A stretch of DNA of 64,000 bases from Paraburkholderia sprentiae WSM5005 (GCF_001865575.2 NZ_CP017564.2:1-64000); one strand, 5' to 3'; numbered from the stretch's first letter, positions 33,507 to 43,013 are shown. Notes: a model not told the origin generated them from the letters alone. Made by a program: numbers and translations.

Positions 33507-34652
33507 ATGGCTGACACCCTGACAGAAAAGGTAACGGCGGCAGAAGCTGCGGCACCGCGTAGGGCGCGTGCTCAGCGACGGCTCGATCCCGATGTGAAGC
33601 GGCAGCGGCTCAGTCCACTTGATGGCGATTCCGATGGCGTGTCGATCACGTTCGACGGCAGCGATAGCTACGTCGTGCGGTTCGACTATAACCCGGATCT
33701 CATCTCGCAGATCCGCAAGATTCCGGGCGCGCAGTTCGACGGCGCAGACGCCTGGCGGGTGCCGGTTGGTCAGTACGATGCACTGGCTGAGGTAGCGGTT
33801 TCGATGCGGAAGGAATACTTGCTCGATTCCGCGTCACATGACCGGATCGCGGCGCTGGCCGATCAGGCTGCGCGCGGCCGGCAGGCGACACCCGACGCTA
33901 CGCCTCTTCTCTCCGACTTCCATCCTCGCGGCGAGCCGCTGCTGGGCGAAATCATCGCGGTCAACGATCGCTACGCCGCTCAGTTCACGGGTCTGGGCAA
34001 GCGGGATGGCGTCGCCTTCGTGACGCTGCACCGTCTGGCCGATCTGTCAGACGCGGTGCTGAAAGGCGACAAGGTTTCAATCGCGTATGACCAAAAGGGA
34101 CGCGCGAAGGTTGAGCAAAGACTCACGGCAGAGGAAAGGCTCGATGCTTCGTTGGGTACGTCGGTGGATGGTGTGAAAGTCACAGAGGAAGCGGGGCAGT
34201 ACAAGATCGAGTTCGACTATAGCCCCGCGTTGAACGATCGCATTGCCCGAATCGACGGCGCTGAGTTCAAGCGTGACGAAAAGGTTTGGACCGCTGATGT
34301 GAACCTTAAGTCTTTCGTTGCGCGAGCAGTGAACGAGATGCGAGCCGAAGTGGTGGCGGATCGAGCAGACCGCGATCAGATAATGGAAGTCGCTGCGGAG
34401 CGCATTGATTCGCCCAAGGCGTATGACGCCTTCACCGGGGACGGCCACTCGTACAGTGGACGTGTGCTCGCGATGAATGACAGGTACGTCTTGCAACACA
34501 GCGGCAAAGACCACGTGACGCTGCATCGTGCGCGCAGCTTCGAAGAACTGCCTGCGGCGGGACAGAACGCGCGGATCTCTTACAAGCAGGGCAAGGCCCA
34601 GCTGACTGAGCAATCGCGCGACCGAGAGCGAAATCAGCGCATTGCACGCTGA
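33507..34652 (+). CDS. Duplicated HARP-like + KfrB protein
   Basis: 381 aa built from a repeated two-domain unit. Unit 1: residues 44-100 (VSITFDGSDSYVVRFDYNPD, WRVPVGQYDALAE) plus a KfrB domain at 143-205. Unit 2: residues 222-280 (VKVTEEAGQYKIEFDYSPAL, WTADVNLKSFVA) plus a KfrB domain at 312-370. The first half of each unit resembles the HARP domain of annealing helicases (and, more loosely, DUF5710), which binds forked DNA; that reading is by pattern only. It is not an enzyme by any visible motif. A motif B promoter sits in front. Confidence 0.6.
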   Translation: MADTLTEKVTAAEAAAPRRARAQRRLDPDVKRQRLSPLDGDSDGVSITFDGSDSYVVRFDYNPDLISQIRKIPGAQFDGADAWRVPVGQYDALAEVAVSMRKEYLLDSASHDRIAALADQAARGRQATPDATPLLSDFHPRGEPLLGEIIAVNDRYAAQFTGLGKRDGVAFVTLHRLADLSDAVLKGDKVSIAYDQKGRAKVEQRLTAEERLDASLGTSVDGVKVTEEAGQYKIEFDYSPALNDRIARIDGAEFKRDEKVWTADVNLKSFVARAVNEMRAEVVADRADRDQIMEVAAERIDSPKAYDAFTGDGHSYSGRVLAMNDRYVLQHSGKDHVTLHRARSFEELPAAGQNARISYKQGKAQLTEQSRDRERNQRIAR

Positions 34653-34715
34653 TCTGTGGCGCGCCTAGCGTCGCAGAAATTGCACAAGTGAATTTATTAA
34701 TCTAGGAGTCGCAAC

Positions 34716-34946
34716 TTGATCCAACCAGCGCAGGCGGTGCATCTGGCTCAGAGGACCGTGAAACGTCTCGATGTCTCTTTCAAAAAACTGCACGAGGGCA
34801 GCGAGGAACGTGCACAGGCGCTGCTTTATGCAGCGTTCTTGTCCGACGTTCTGTCCGGAGCCATTCCGCCAAACCAGGGGGAAGTCATCGACATGCTGGG
34901 CATGGTCGAGCAGTTTTGCCGGCTGGTCGAATCACGAGACGACTAG
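34716..34946 (+). CDS. Small protein, unknown
   Basis: 76 aa from a TTG start that has AGGAG at the right distance. Helical, soluble (RLDVSFKKLHEGSEERAQAL, MLGMVEQFCRLVESRDD). It ends nine bases before the next large gene and is probably co-transcribed with it. No family recognised. Confidence 0.5.
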   Translation: MIQPAQAVHLAQRTVKRLDVSFKKLHEGSEERAQALLYAAFLSDVLSGAIPPNQGEVIDMLGMVEQFCRLVESRDD

Positions 34947-34955
34947 GAGCGAAAG

Positions 34956-36878
34956 ATGAGCGATTTTCAGTCGAAAGCGGCTGGCATATTTGAGCGGTTC
35001 GCCGAAAAGCTGGCTGCTGTGGATCTTCGTACTGCGGCATCGGTGACTGCGATGGTTGGCGTGGGCGTCGTATTCGCGGGTATCGCCCGCGAGATGCAAG
35101 GGCAAGAGCACCTTTTGCAGTCGGGGGGCGCATTGGCCGTTGATGCGTACAAAGACGCGATGTCGCATGCACAACTCGGGCTAGGAACTTGGGTTCGCGA
35201 GGGTGTTCTAGGGAAGCTCCACTCGTTCGGCGGAAACACTCAGGCAAAGGGGTTTGCGCTGATGGCGGGTGGCCCGGCGCTCGAAGCCGCTTCGGTGTCC
35301 CTTGCCCGTGGATTCACCAATATGCGCGAGTCCATTTCCACTGCTGGTCAGAAGTTTTCCCGTATCGCGGCGACGCGCGATGAAATCAACCCTTTGCAGG
35401 ACAGACAGGAGCCGATCATGGCGAAACAAAACCAGCAAGACGTAGTTGCAGACGTAGCTCACGATCCTCTGGCGGGGTACTCGTACACAGCTGGGAAAGA
35501 GCTGAAGACGGCGGGGGGCGAATACTTCGTCACAGCCGGTAGCGGCGGTTCGCGCGTCGGCTTCCTGCCTTCGTCCGGTTCGCTGGACGGCGCTCTACAG
35601 TTCGAATCGGCTGAGCAGTTGGACGCGCACCTCGCCGGCGTTTCCGAAAAGGATCGGAGTGCGGTCAAGGCGTTCGTTCGCCAATCCGCGGAGCGGGCTA
35701 AAGAGCCCGTCGAAAATGCAATCGCACGCGCGCCGCTGGCGGGCGCTCAAACCGGCCTCGAGGACCGATTTGCGAAGGTTGATTGGTTTTACGCGTACTC
35801 GGACGATTCGTCGGTCCGTGCGGCCGGCGCCGCCCAGGTGCAGGAGGCGTTGAAAGATCTGGAGGCGCTTGCAAAAACCGATCCGGAATCGGCCAAGGCC
35901 TTGTGGAGCCAGTATGGCCCGAAGACCATCAGTGCGCCCGAATTCCTGCGGGACGCGGGAAGCGAGTTGTCGGCAAGTGTCGCGCCCGTCGTCAGCACAG
36001 AGGCACCGCTGGGGGAGCAGGGTGGCGAAGCCAAAGACCGTGTGAACGAGGAAGCGGTCGAAAACTCTATCTCAGCCGCGCCGGGTCGTGCGCCGCGATC
36101 GCAGACGCCGGTTCAGGAAGACGCCTTCATGCGCGCCCCGCGACCGGGCCAGCCATCGCTGGCCACTGCCGCTGGGACTGGTCAAGCGAAGCCCGTTCCA
36201 GCGGCCGAGAAGGATGGGCCATCAACATTGCTCAACGGGCGTTTCGTTCGTCGCGACAATGGTGAGTATTTTCGGGTAGCGGACGGGGAAGAGAGCAAGC
36301 GCGTTGCCTTGGTCGATGAGAGCGACAAGATTCGTTTTGTCGACAAGCAGATGGACGCATTCCAAGCCGCTATCGAGCTGGCGAAGCACAAGGAATGGGA
36401 AGCTATTCTTGTGACGGGAACTGAGAAATTCCGCGCCGAAGCGTGGCACCACGCGCGCATGGCCGGCCTCGAAGTCGTTGGGTATGAGCCGACCGAGAAG
36501 GATCTCGCGACGCTGGAAGCGGCGCAGAGCGCGGGTCGCACAGAGGGTGTGACGCCACGTCCGGCAGTATCCGTAAGGGGTGTTTCCGAGTCGAAGGCTG
36601 CGGCGGTCGATCACGCAGTCAAGGGTGGCTCTGTTGTACTGGCCACCAACGACGCCAATGGCCGGTATGCCGGGAAAGTCGTACACCAGACGGAGCATCA
36701 CATCGTTCAGGACGTGGGCAAGAAAGCGGCGGTTATCCACGACAAATCCCGTTTCGATGCAGCGGCACTGAAACGCGGCATCGACCGGGGCGACAGTCTG
36801 CGCATCCAATACGAGAAAGGGCGGGCCGGCATCGACGCCGGACAGGATCGGGGTAAGTCGCAAGCCTTCTCGCGGTAG
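34956..36878 (+). CDS. Polyvalent protein with LPD7-like and KfrB domains
   Basis: 640 aa. The N-terminus has one hydrophobic segment (residues about 26-43, AASVTAMVGVGVVFAGIA). The middle is Ala/Glu-rich. Residues 430-520 look like the LPD7 domain usually attached to relaxases (FVRRDNGEYFRVADGEESKR, FVDKQMDAFQAAIELAKHKE). A KfrB domain occupies about 565-628 (HIVQDVGKKAAVIHD). No relaxase histidine triad or tyrosine motif is visible, so it seems to be the polyvalent tail without its enzyme. AGGAG precedes the ATG. Confidence 0.6.
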   Translation: MSDFQSKAAGIFERFAEKLAAVDLRTAASVTAMVGVGVVFAGIAREMQGQEHLLQSGGALAVDAYKDAMSHAQLGLGTWVREGVLGKLHSFGGNTQAKGFALMAGGPALEAASVSLARGFTNMRESISTAGQKFSRIAATRDEINPLQDRQEPIMAKQNQQDVVADVAHDPLAGYSYTAGKELKTAGGEYFVTAGSGGSRVGFLPSSGSLDGALQFESAEQLDAHLAGVSEKDRSAVKAFVRQSAERAKEPVENAIARAPLAGAQTGLEDRFAKVDWFYAYSDDSSVRAAGAAQVQEALKDLEALAKTDPESAKALWSQYGPKTISAPEFLRDAGSELSASVAPVVSTEAPLGEQGGEAKDRVNEEAVENSISAAPGRAPRSQTPVQEDAFMRAPRPGQPSLATAAGTGQAKPVPAAEKDGPSTLLNGRFVRRDNGEYFRVADGEESKRVALVDESDKIRFVDKQMDAFQAAIELAKHKEWEAILVTGTEKFRAEAWHHARMAGLEVVGYEPTEKDLATLEAAQSAGRTEGVTPRPAVSVRGVSESKAAAVDHAVKGGSVVLATNDANGRYAGKVVHQTEHHIVQDVGKKAAVIHDKSRFDAAALKRGIDRGDSLRIQYEKGRAGIDAGQDRGKSQAFSR

Positions 36879-36907
36879 TCCGATCTTTTCTGATGAGGGA
36901 TTTAAAA

Positions 36908-38569
36908 ATGAGCGTATCGACGCCCGAAGCGACTTCGAAGCATGGTCCACTTCCAACGTCAGAAGTGACGGGGCAGGCGAGCAGCCGTCAAGGCCGTCGA
37001 TACCTCTTCGTGCCCTTCGAAGAAAAAGACGAAGCACACAGATTGGGCGCGCGTTTTGACGGTAGGAAAAAGTCATGGTTCGTGCCGCACGGTGTTGACG
37101 ATGCCCCATTTGCGCGTTGGCTCGACCCGAAGGAGATAGATGTCGAACAGCAATTCGCGGAGGCTTGCGCGAGGCTCGGTGTTGTCTACCCAGGGGTGAA
37201 GGAGTCGGAAGGATGGATGGTCACTACGGTAACGACAAGCCGTGACCAAAAGGCATTGAAGGGAGCGTATCGGGTTGTATTTGGTGACGCGCCCAATGGC
37301 TACATCTCCAATCACGATACTGGCGAGAGTGAAGCGTGGTTTCCGCGCGGCAAGGTACTGACAATCGAGGACCGCGAAAAGCACCGCAAATTGCTCGAAG
37401 AAAACCGCAAACAGCGCGAGGACACGACCAGTCAGGAGCGCGAGCGCGTCTCGCAACGTGCGACAGCGAAGTGGGCGACGCTGGAAACGGCGCTGACGCA
37501 CCCTTACGCTGAGCGGAAGCAGGTAGGTGTGTTCGGCCTGCGGCTCGATGGCGAGAGGCTGGTCACGCCGCTCGCAGACGTTGACGGGAAAATCTGGAGC
37601 CTTCAGTACATCGACGCACGCGGCGGCAAGCTCTATGAATCGGGCGGCCAGAAGACAGGAAACTTTCATGTGCTGGGAGACCTGCAGGCCGGTAAGACGG
37701 TTCTGTTCGGCGAGGGTTACGCTACCTGCGCGTCCCTGCATATGGCAACCAGACTGCCCGTTGTGGAAGTATTCGACAGCGGCAATATCGCGCCCGTCAT
37801 TGCGCAGCTCGCGCCACGACTTGAGGGAAAAACGCTCATCATCTGCGGCGACGATGATGTACTTACCCGCGACAGGATCGTGCGGACGGTCAACAAGACC
37901 GCGCATTCCGAGTACGCGAAGGGGCGGCTGCAACTCAAGGGCGGCATTGCCGACGACGAAGTTCTAATCGACGGCGTTGCGCGTCCTCTTCGGGCAAATC
38001 CCGACTGCACGTTGCGGTTAGCCTATGAGCAAAGCCCGGAAGGCGTGCAACGCGTCGTGGGCGAATTCGTCCACAAGCGCGACAAGGTGGCCGTGAAAAT
38101 CGCGAACGTAGGTCGCGAGAAAGCCTTGGCGGCTGCTGCCGCGCATGGTGCGCGGACGGTGTTTCCGGTATTTGAGTCGCTCGCAGACGGTCCCACTGAT
38201 TTCAATGATCTGCAAGCCCGCGAAGGCTTGGCGACCGTGCGGCGTCAGATCGGTATGGCGATGATCGGACAGACGCATCAGGCCACCCCTGAAAAAACCC
38301 CGGCGGAAGTGGCGCGCGCAGCGATCGGCGAGGGCGTAGTGCTCAACGAGGCGAAACACAACGGCCGATACGTGGGAGCGGTTGTCGGCAACACGACCTC
38401 GCACGCGGTGCAAGACGTCGGGCGTCAGACAGCCGTGGCTCACGATCTTGGCAAACTGGACCGCGTCCCGCGAGTCGGCGTCGACGCCAGAATCGTCTAC
38501 AGCAATGGCCGCGGGGAAGTCGCTGTTAAAGACGCAGAACAGGAACGAGCCCACGCCAGAAGCCGTTAG
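36908..38569 (+). CDS. TOPRIM (TraC primase-like) protein with DUF5710 and KfrB domains
   Basis: 553 aa from the ATG at 36908 (GAGGGA seven bases before; an ATG at 36893 lacks one). Residues about 28-85 are a DUF5710-like domain (FVPFEEKDEAHRLGARFDGR, KKSWFVPHGVDDAPF). Residues about 200-340 are the TOPRIM region of plasmid TraC-type primases (VLFGEGYATCASLHMATRLP, LIICGDDDV), with Glu and the Asp-rich motif in place. The last 75 residues are a KfrB domain (SHAVQDVGRQTAVAHD). Such proteins prime or protect the entering strand in the recipient; no zinc-finger primase domain is visible. Confidence 0.72.
   Translation: MSVSTPEATSKHGPLPTSEVTGQASSRQGRRYLFVPFEEKDEAHRLGARFDGRKKSWFVPHGVDDAPFARWLDPKEIDVEQQFAEACARLGVVYPGVKESEGWMVTTVTTSRDQKALKGAYRVVFGDAPNGYISNHDTGESEAWFPRGKVLTIEDREKHRKLLEENRKQREDTTSQERERVSQRATAKWATLETALTHPYAERKQVGVFGLRLDGERLVTPLADVDGKIWSLQYIDARGGKLYESGGQKTGNFHVLGDLQAGKTVLFGEGYATCASLHMATRLPVVEVFDSGNIAPVIAQLAPRLEGKTLIICGDDDVLTRDRIVRTVNKTAHSEYAKGRLQLKGGIADDEVLIDGVARPLRANPDCTLRLAYEQSPEGVQRVVGEFVHKRDKVAVKIANVGREKALAAAAAHGARTVFPVFESLADGPTDFNDLQAREGLATVRRQIGMAMIGQTHQATPEKTPAEVARAAIGEGVVLNEAKHNGRYVGAVVGNTTSHAVQDVGRQTAVAHDLGKLDRVPRVGVDARIVYSNGRGEVAVKDAEQERAHARSR
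36951..36964. promoter_or_regulatory. Motif A copy inside the TOPRIM gene
   Basis: TTCCAACGTCAGAA about 45 bases into the coding sequence (encoding part of LPTSEVT). This is a variable region between the start and the first domain. Confidence 0.5.
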
Positions 38570-38604
38570 GCGCTATGAGTCGATATCTTTTTACTGTACT
38601 ATTC

Positions 38605-38620
38605 TGCTATAGATAAATCA
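38605..38620 (+). promoter_or_regulatory. Extended -10 promoter with motif B ahead of virD4
   Basis: TGCTATAGATAAATCA is at once an extended -10 (TGCTATAGA) and a one-mismatch motif B (TGCT-N8-ATCA). It lies 20 bases before the coupling-protein start, with ATAAGG as ribosome-binding site. Confidence 0.5.
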
Positions 38621-38639
38621 CAGTATAAGGATTGTCACC

Positions 38640-41159
38640 ATGCGTGCTGGCCAGAGTAATCGGTCCGTTCACTTCAGTGCCTCAATCATCGTCGTTTTCC
38701 TTTTTGGAATGGCGCTGTCCTCGTGGGCTGCGACGCAGTATTTCGCGCATGCCGTCGAATACCAGGACGGACTTGGCGACTATGTGTGGAAGGTCGGTCC
38801 GACCGTGCGGATCTATCAGCCGTTTTCGTGGTTCGGATGGGCGGCGCAGTGGATGAGTTCCACGGGGCAGCTAGAAACATACGTCACGCGCATGCTTCTG
38901 GTCCTGTGCGGCGGTGGAGTGCTGAGCCTGCTTGGCGGCTTTTACCTCTATTACCGGAGAAGTTTGAAAAGCGAGAAGCACGACGATCTGCACGGGTCGG
39001 CTCGATGGGCGAACGAGCGAGACATCGAAAAAATGGGTCTGGTGACTTATGAGCGCTGGGAAGGTCCGCTTTTCCGCCGAAAGCGTGTCCACCGTAAGGC
39101 CACCGGGCCATACCTCGGTGCGTTCGATACAAGCGCTGGTCGCAAGGTCTTGCGGTACAGCGATCCCGCGCACTTGGCCTGCGCTGCTCCTTCACGAAGC
39201 GGTAAGGGCGTCGGGCCAGTATTGACCACTCTGCTTTCCTACCCGGCGAGTACGGCAGTCAACGACATCAAAGGCGAAAACTATGAACTGTCGAGTGGTT
39301 TTCGCCACTCGGCTGGCTCGCTTGTTATCAAGTTCGATCCTACGTCCGTCGATCAAAAGAGCATCGACGGACGTTCGCGTTACAACGCTGCGGCCTATTG
39401 GAACGTGCTCGATGAGATTCGCACGTACACCGAGTATGACGTTATGGACGCGCAAAACGTGTCGCAAGCAATTGCGGACCCGGACGGCGAAGGGATGGAC
39501 GATCACTGGGTGAGCACGTCCTACGAGTTGCTGGTCGGCGTGATTCTCCACGTGAAGTATTACGAGCGGGACAAGTCCCTAAGTGGCGTCTCGACGTACT
39601 TGGCCGATCCGAGCTTTAGCGATCCCGAGCAGATGTACACGCGCATGATGAATGCGGAGCATGATCCTGACGGAATTATGGGATGGCTCGATTCGGAAGG
39701 CAATCCGACGAAGACTCATCCGCAAGTCGCCATTGCTGCACGCGCCATGCTCAACAAGGAAGAGAAAGAACGCAACAGTGTCTTGTCGACTGCCAAGACG
39801 AAATTAAGTCTGTACACGGAGCCGATCGTGGCGCGCAACACGTCGCGTTCCGACTTCTGCGTGAATGACTTGATGAACCACGAGAAGCCAGTGAGTCTCT
39901 ACATTGTGATTCCGCCGTCAGACAAGAATCGACTGCGTCCGCTGGTCCGCTTGTTCATCACGTTCCTCATTCTGCGTCTCACGCGAAGCATGGGGTTCGA
40001 AGACGGGCGCGGCGTGAAAGACTATCGCCATCGTCTGCTGCTTTTGGTCGATGAGCTTGCGTCGCTTAAAAAGATGGAGCAATTGCAAGATGCGTTGTCA
40101 TACATGGCTGGCTACGGCATTACCGCGTTCCTGTTCTTTCAAGACTGGATTCAGCTGCGCGACGCATATGGCGACAAGGAGACGATCACGGCTGGTTGCC
40201 AGCTGCGCATTGCCTACGCGCCGAACACTATTGACACGGCGGAAGACGTATCCAAGATGACGGGTATTACCACCGTCAAGCGGCAGAACGTCTCCTACAG
40301 CGGCACGCGTATGGGCGCAATGCTGGGTCAAATGAGCGTCTCTGAAGAATTGGTTGAGCGGCCATTGCTGACAGCTGACGAAGCGAGCCGCCTGCCGCGC
40401 GACGAGATGTTGATCTTCAATACAGGCCATCCGCCGATCCGCGCAAAGAAGTTACGGTACTTCGAGATGCCTGTGTTTCAACAACGGGCGGCAATGGCCA
40501 GTCCCAGCCGAGTCTACATGACGTTCTCCGAAGGGAAAGGCGTAGGCGTCAAGTGGTTCATGGTGGCCGTTGAGCGCATCGACGGAGCCAAGGATCTCGC
40601 AGTGACCATCAATACGTACTCGGATTTTCCGGAGGTCGCGCTGGTCATCAAGCAGGAGCACGTCGAGCGCGAGTCGATTCTTGAATTCGAGTATGCGCTC
40701 TTCGATGGCGCAGGCAAGCCGGTGAATCGAGCACTCTCAATCGAAGACCTTAACTTTGTGGCCCGCCCGATCGGCGACTGCGCCGATTTCGATCCGAATG
40801 AGGCGTTCGAACTTCATTTCATGGTCAGGGACGTATCGGACTACAAGCGTTTTTCGCAGTCGGGCTTCTATCGCGACATATCCGTTTTCGAGCGCGAAGC
40901 GCGACGCAAGGTGCGCAAGCTATTCCACGAATTCGAGGAAGCAGATGGGAAGCCGACCGAAGCGACGTTAGAACGCGTCGTCACGGACGGAAAGTATGCA
41001 GGGAAGGTGCTGCTTGTGACGAGACACTACATTGCTATCCACAAACTGCACGATCGCGAGCAAGTGTCTCTGCACCGAATCTCGAAGCTGAACCGTTCTG
41101 CGAAGGTGGGCGAGTCGATCACGATTACCTACACCGGGAAGAAGGGGGTAGTAGCTTGA
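38640..41159 (+). CDS. traG: VirD4/TraG type IV coupling protein with C-terminal KfrB domain
   Basis: Hexameric DNA pump that brings the relaxosome to the T4SS. 839 aa; two spans near residues 13-32 and 86-106. P-loop APSRSGKGVG near 183 (the usual GPTRxGKG variant), Walker B LLLLVDELASL near 465, FFQDWIQLRDAYG beyond it. Coupling proteins of this class are about 630-700 aa. Here the extra C-terminal part ends in a KfrB-like module, residues 775-836 (YAGKVLLVTRHYIAIHKLHD, ITITYTGKKGVVA). Its TGA overlaps the next TTG start. Confidence 0.92.
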   Translation: MRAGQSNRSVHFSASIIVVFLFGMALSSWAATQYFAHAVEYQDGLGDYVWKVGPTVRIYQPFSWFGWAAQWMSSTGQLETYVTRMLLVLCGGGVLSLLGGFYLYYRRSLKSEKHDDLHGSARWANERDIEKMGLVTYERWEGPLFRRKRVHRKATGPYLGAFDTSAGRKVLRYSDPAHLACAAPSRSGKGVGPVLTTLLSYPASTAVNDIKGENYELSSGFRHSAGSLVIKFDPTSVDQKSIDGRSRYNAAAYWNVLDEIRTYTEYDVMDAQNVSQAIADPDGEGMDDHWVSTSYELLVGVILHVKYYERDKSLSGVSTYLADPSFSDPEQMYTRMMNAEHDPDGIMGWLDSEGNPTKTHPQVAIAARAMLNKEEKERNSVLSTAKTKLSLYTEPIVARNTSRSDFCVNDLMNHEKPVSLYIVIPPSDKNRLRPLVRLFITFLILRLTRSMGFEDGRGVKDYRHRLLLLVDELASLKKMEQLQDALSYMAGYGITAFLFFQDWIQLRDAYGDKETITAGCQLRIAYAPNTIDTAEDVSKMTGITTVKRQNVSYSGTRMGAMLGQMSVSEELVERPLLTADEASRLPRDEMLIFNTGHPPIRAKKLRYFEMPVFQQRAAMASPSRVYMTFSEGKGVGVKWFMVAVERIDGAKDLAVTINTYSDFPEVALVIKQEHVERESILEFEYALFDGAGKPVNRALSIEDLNFVARPIGDCADFDPNEAFELHFMVRDVSDYKRFSQSGFYRDISVFEREARRKVRKLFHEFEEADGKPTEATLERVVTDGKYAGKVLLVTRHYIAIHKLHDREQVSLHRISKLNRSAKVGESITITYTGKKGVVA

Positions 41160-41794
41160 TCGACTTCTTGGAGCGCTCTAAAGCGCCCGCAGCGCATCGT
41201 GGAATCAGTGTCCGTGTCCTGCCGGGACTTGACGCTGTCCAGATGTCGCGTGCCGCCGCATTGCACCTGTACATGCTGCTTCAGCGGTACAACTGGTGTC
41301 TGTCCAGCGTCAACGATTACCGCATCCGCTGGGCGGAATTCTGGCCAGCGCGAAAGCCAGTCGAGCGCGCGTTGCTCGTCCTGTTCGTCACAGCGAACAA
41401 CGGCGGCGAGTTCGGCCGGCGAATGGTTGCCGTTGATGCACCTGTCGACTTCGAGGCGTTCGAGCTTTTGCCAAATGTCGCGCCCGCCAGTCCGGTCGTT
41501 GCTCGGGAATTCGATGCGCTGCTGGCTTTGCATTACAGCAGACTGGCCGACCAGGCAGATATTTGCGACTGGCTTCGGCGCCGATGCCCGAAAGAGTTCG
41601 CGTTGCTTGTCTCCATCGGTGGGCTCTCGCCGGCGTTTCGGAGCGGTCGCTTAGACCCGGAGCACGTCCGGCAATCGTCGCGTGCCCGCTTCATTGAATG
41701 CGGGTGGGATAGGAAAGGTGCGTCGGCTCTAGCGACGGCGATTTGCAGGCATTTGATGTGGTTCTACAAAACAAAAGAGGCGGCACTATGCTAA
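41156..41794 (+). CDS. Unknown protein coupled to virD4
   Basis: 212 aa from a TTG that overlaps the virD4 stop (TTGA), with GAAGGGGG ahead. Globular, Arg- and Leu-rich, five cysteines, no membrane span. Distinct segments are LHLYMLLQRYNWCLSSVNDY and a C-terminal FIECGWDRKGASALATAICR. Not recognised. It overlaps the lytic transglycosylase gene by seven bases, so the three genes are translationally linked. Confidence 0.6.
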   Translation: MIDFLERSKAPAAHRGISVRVLPGLDAVQMSRAAALHLYMLLQRYNWCLSSVNDYRIRWAEFWPARKPVERALLVLFVTANNGGEFGRRMVAVDAPVDFEAFELLPNVAPASPVVAREFDALLALHYSRLADQADICDWLRRRCPKEFALLVSIGGLSPAFRSGRLDPEHVRQSSRARFIECGWDRKGASALATAICRHLMWFYKTKEAALC

Positions 41795-42465
41795 AAACTT
41801 TGGCCTCGCTCTGTGGCGGCGTCGTAGTGCTTCTGGCTGGCAGCGCACACGCGGAGGATCTGACGGCGATGATGCAGCGTTGCGCGCCCAACGTTCATCC
41901 GACGACACTCAGCGCGATCGTGAAAACGGAGTCCAGTGGTCGCATGTACGTGCTGCTGGATAATGGTCCCGCTAATCTGCCGTTCTCAGTGCGCAAGACG
42001 ATGCTCCGCACGATCTATCCTGAGTCGGCAACCGAAGCGGCGTCGATCGCGCGCGATCTCATTTCGCGCGGGCACCTTGTGGACATGGGATTGACGCAAC
42101 TCAATAACCGTAACCTCGCTGGCTTGGGCCTATCCGTCGAGCAGGCGCTCGATCCCTGCACGAATCTATGGGCGGGCAGCACGATCCTCTCCAATTTCTA
42201 CGCGAATGCGTCGAAACAGTATCGCGATCAGCAGAGCGCATTGCTGGCCGCCATTTCCGCCTATAACACCGGCGACTTCGAAAGGGGTTTCAACAACGGC
42301 TACGTCAAGACCGTCATTCGCAATGCAGGTCAGCCGGTACCGGCGTTGCTCACAGCGGGGCCGCGCGTGAGCACGGGCGGGTCTTCACGTTCGGGCGGAA
42401 GAGTCGCGCATCGCAGCGGTCTGCTTGACGCAAAGTTCTCGGAGCTTGAAGTTGAGTTCCGTTGA
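41788..42465 (+). CDS. VirB1/PilT-type lytic transglycosylase
   Basis: SLT-domain muramidase that opens peptidoglycan for a pilus or channel. 225 aa with a signal peptide (LASLCGGVVVLLAGSAHA/E). The catalytic glutamate is in IVKTESSGRMY near residue 48, with MGLTQLNNRN and AAISAYNTGDF as later conserved blocks. The C-terminal 40 residues are a Ser/Arg-rich tail. AGAGG precedes the ATG. In R64 the equivalent gene is pilT; here it sits with virD4, so it may serve either machine. Confidence 0.88.
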   Translation: MLKTLASLCGGVVVLLAGSAHAEDLTAMMQRCAPNVHPTTLSAIVKTESSGRMYVLLDNGPANLPFSVRKTMLRTIYPESATEAASIARDLISRGHLVDMGLTQLNNRNLAGLGLSVEQALDPCTNLWAGSTILSNFYANASKQYRDQQSALLAAISAYNTGDFERGFNNGYVKTVIRNAGQPVPALLTAGPRVSTGGSSRSGGRVAHRSGLLDAKFSELEVEFR

Positions 42466-42826
42466 ACGCATCGGCACTGCATCGGTGCCGCCTTCGCTTC
42501 TCCTGTCGGCGTTGAGACGGGTCGGAATGCGCTTGCCGATCGTTCACGACGTGGAGGGCTATTTCACTCCGAGCGACCAAGCCGCAAGCGGCTCGCGAAT
42601 TTTTGGGACATTGGAAACGTCGGACGCTCGCGTACTTGTCGGTTTCGACCGCGCCAAAGTGGAGTTGCCTGCCGGGCCTGGACCGATGCGCGTGAGCGGC
42701 AAGATGTGGTTGGGCGAGCGGACAAGCACGGTAACGCTCATGGTCAATCGCTACACCCTCCTGAAAGCCGCCCAGCTGCCGGCTGGTCAAACGGGCGACG
42801 CTCTCGCTGCTGTCGAGGACACTTGA
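42452..42826 (+). CDS. Small beta-rich protein, unknown
   Basis: About 124 aa from the TTG at 42452 (CGGAG upstream), starting before the transglycosylase stop. It has alternating hydrophobic strands (GSRIFGTLETSDARVLVGFD, VSGKMWLGERTSTVTLMVNR) suggesting an OB-like or beta-barrel fold. No recognised family. Earlier TTG codons at 42425 and 42446 are possible starts. The stop overlaps the next ATG (TGATG). Confidence 0.5.
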   Translation: MSSVERIGTASVPPSLLLSALRRVGMRLPIVHDVEGYFTPSDQAASGSRIFGTLETSDARVLVGFDRAKVELPAGPGPMRVSGKMWLGERTSTVTLMVNRYTLLKAAQLPAGQTGDALAAVEDT

Positions 42827-42975
42827 TGTCTTATCTCACCGCGCTCGTATTCCCGTGGTTCACGTTTCTCGAACTCGGCCGCGTCCGCGATGCGCGTCTC
42901 TGTATGGCGTTGCAACTAACTGTCATAGGCTGGCTCCCCGCGACAATATGGGCGCTCCGCGCTCGCGCCGCGTAG
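42826..42975 (+). CDS. YqaE/Pmp3-like small membrane protein
   Basis: 49 aa with two hydrophobic segments; the second, LQLTVIGWLPATIWALRA, matches the end of YqaE/Pmp3 proteins (LTLLGYLPGIIHAL-like). The start overlaps the preceding stop. Pmp3 proteins affect membrane potential under stress; the role on a plasmid is unknown. Confidence 0.55.
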   Translation: MSYLTALVFPWFTFLELGRVRDARLCMALQLTVIGWLPATIWALRARAA

Positions 42976-43013
42976 GCCCGCGTAAAAGAGTGGCAATTCG
43001 CACCAAAGAGGTC

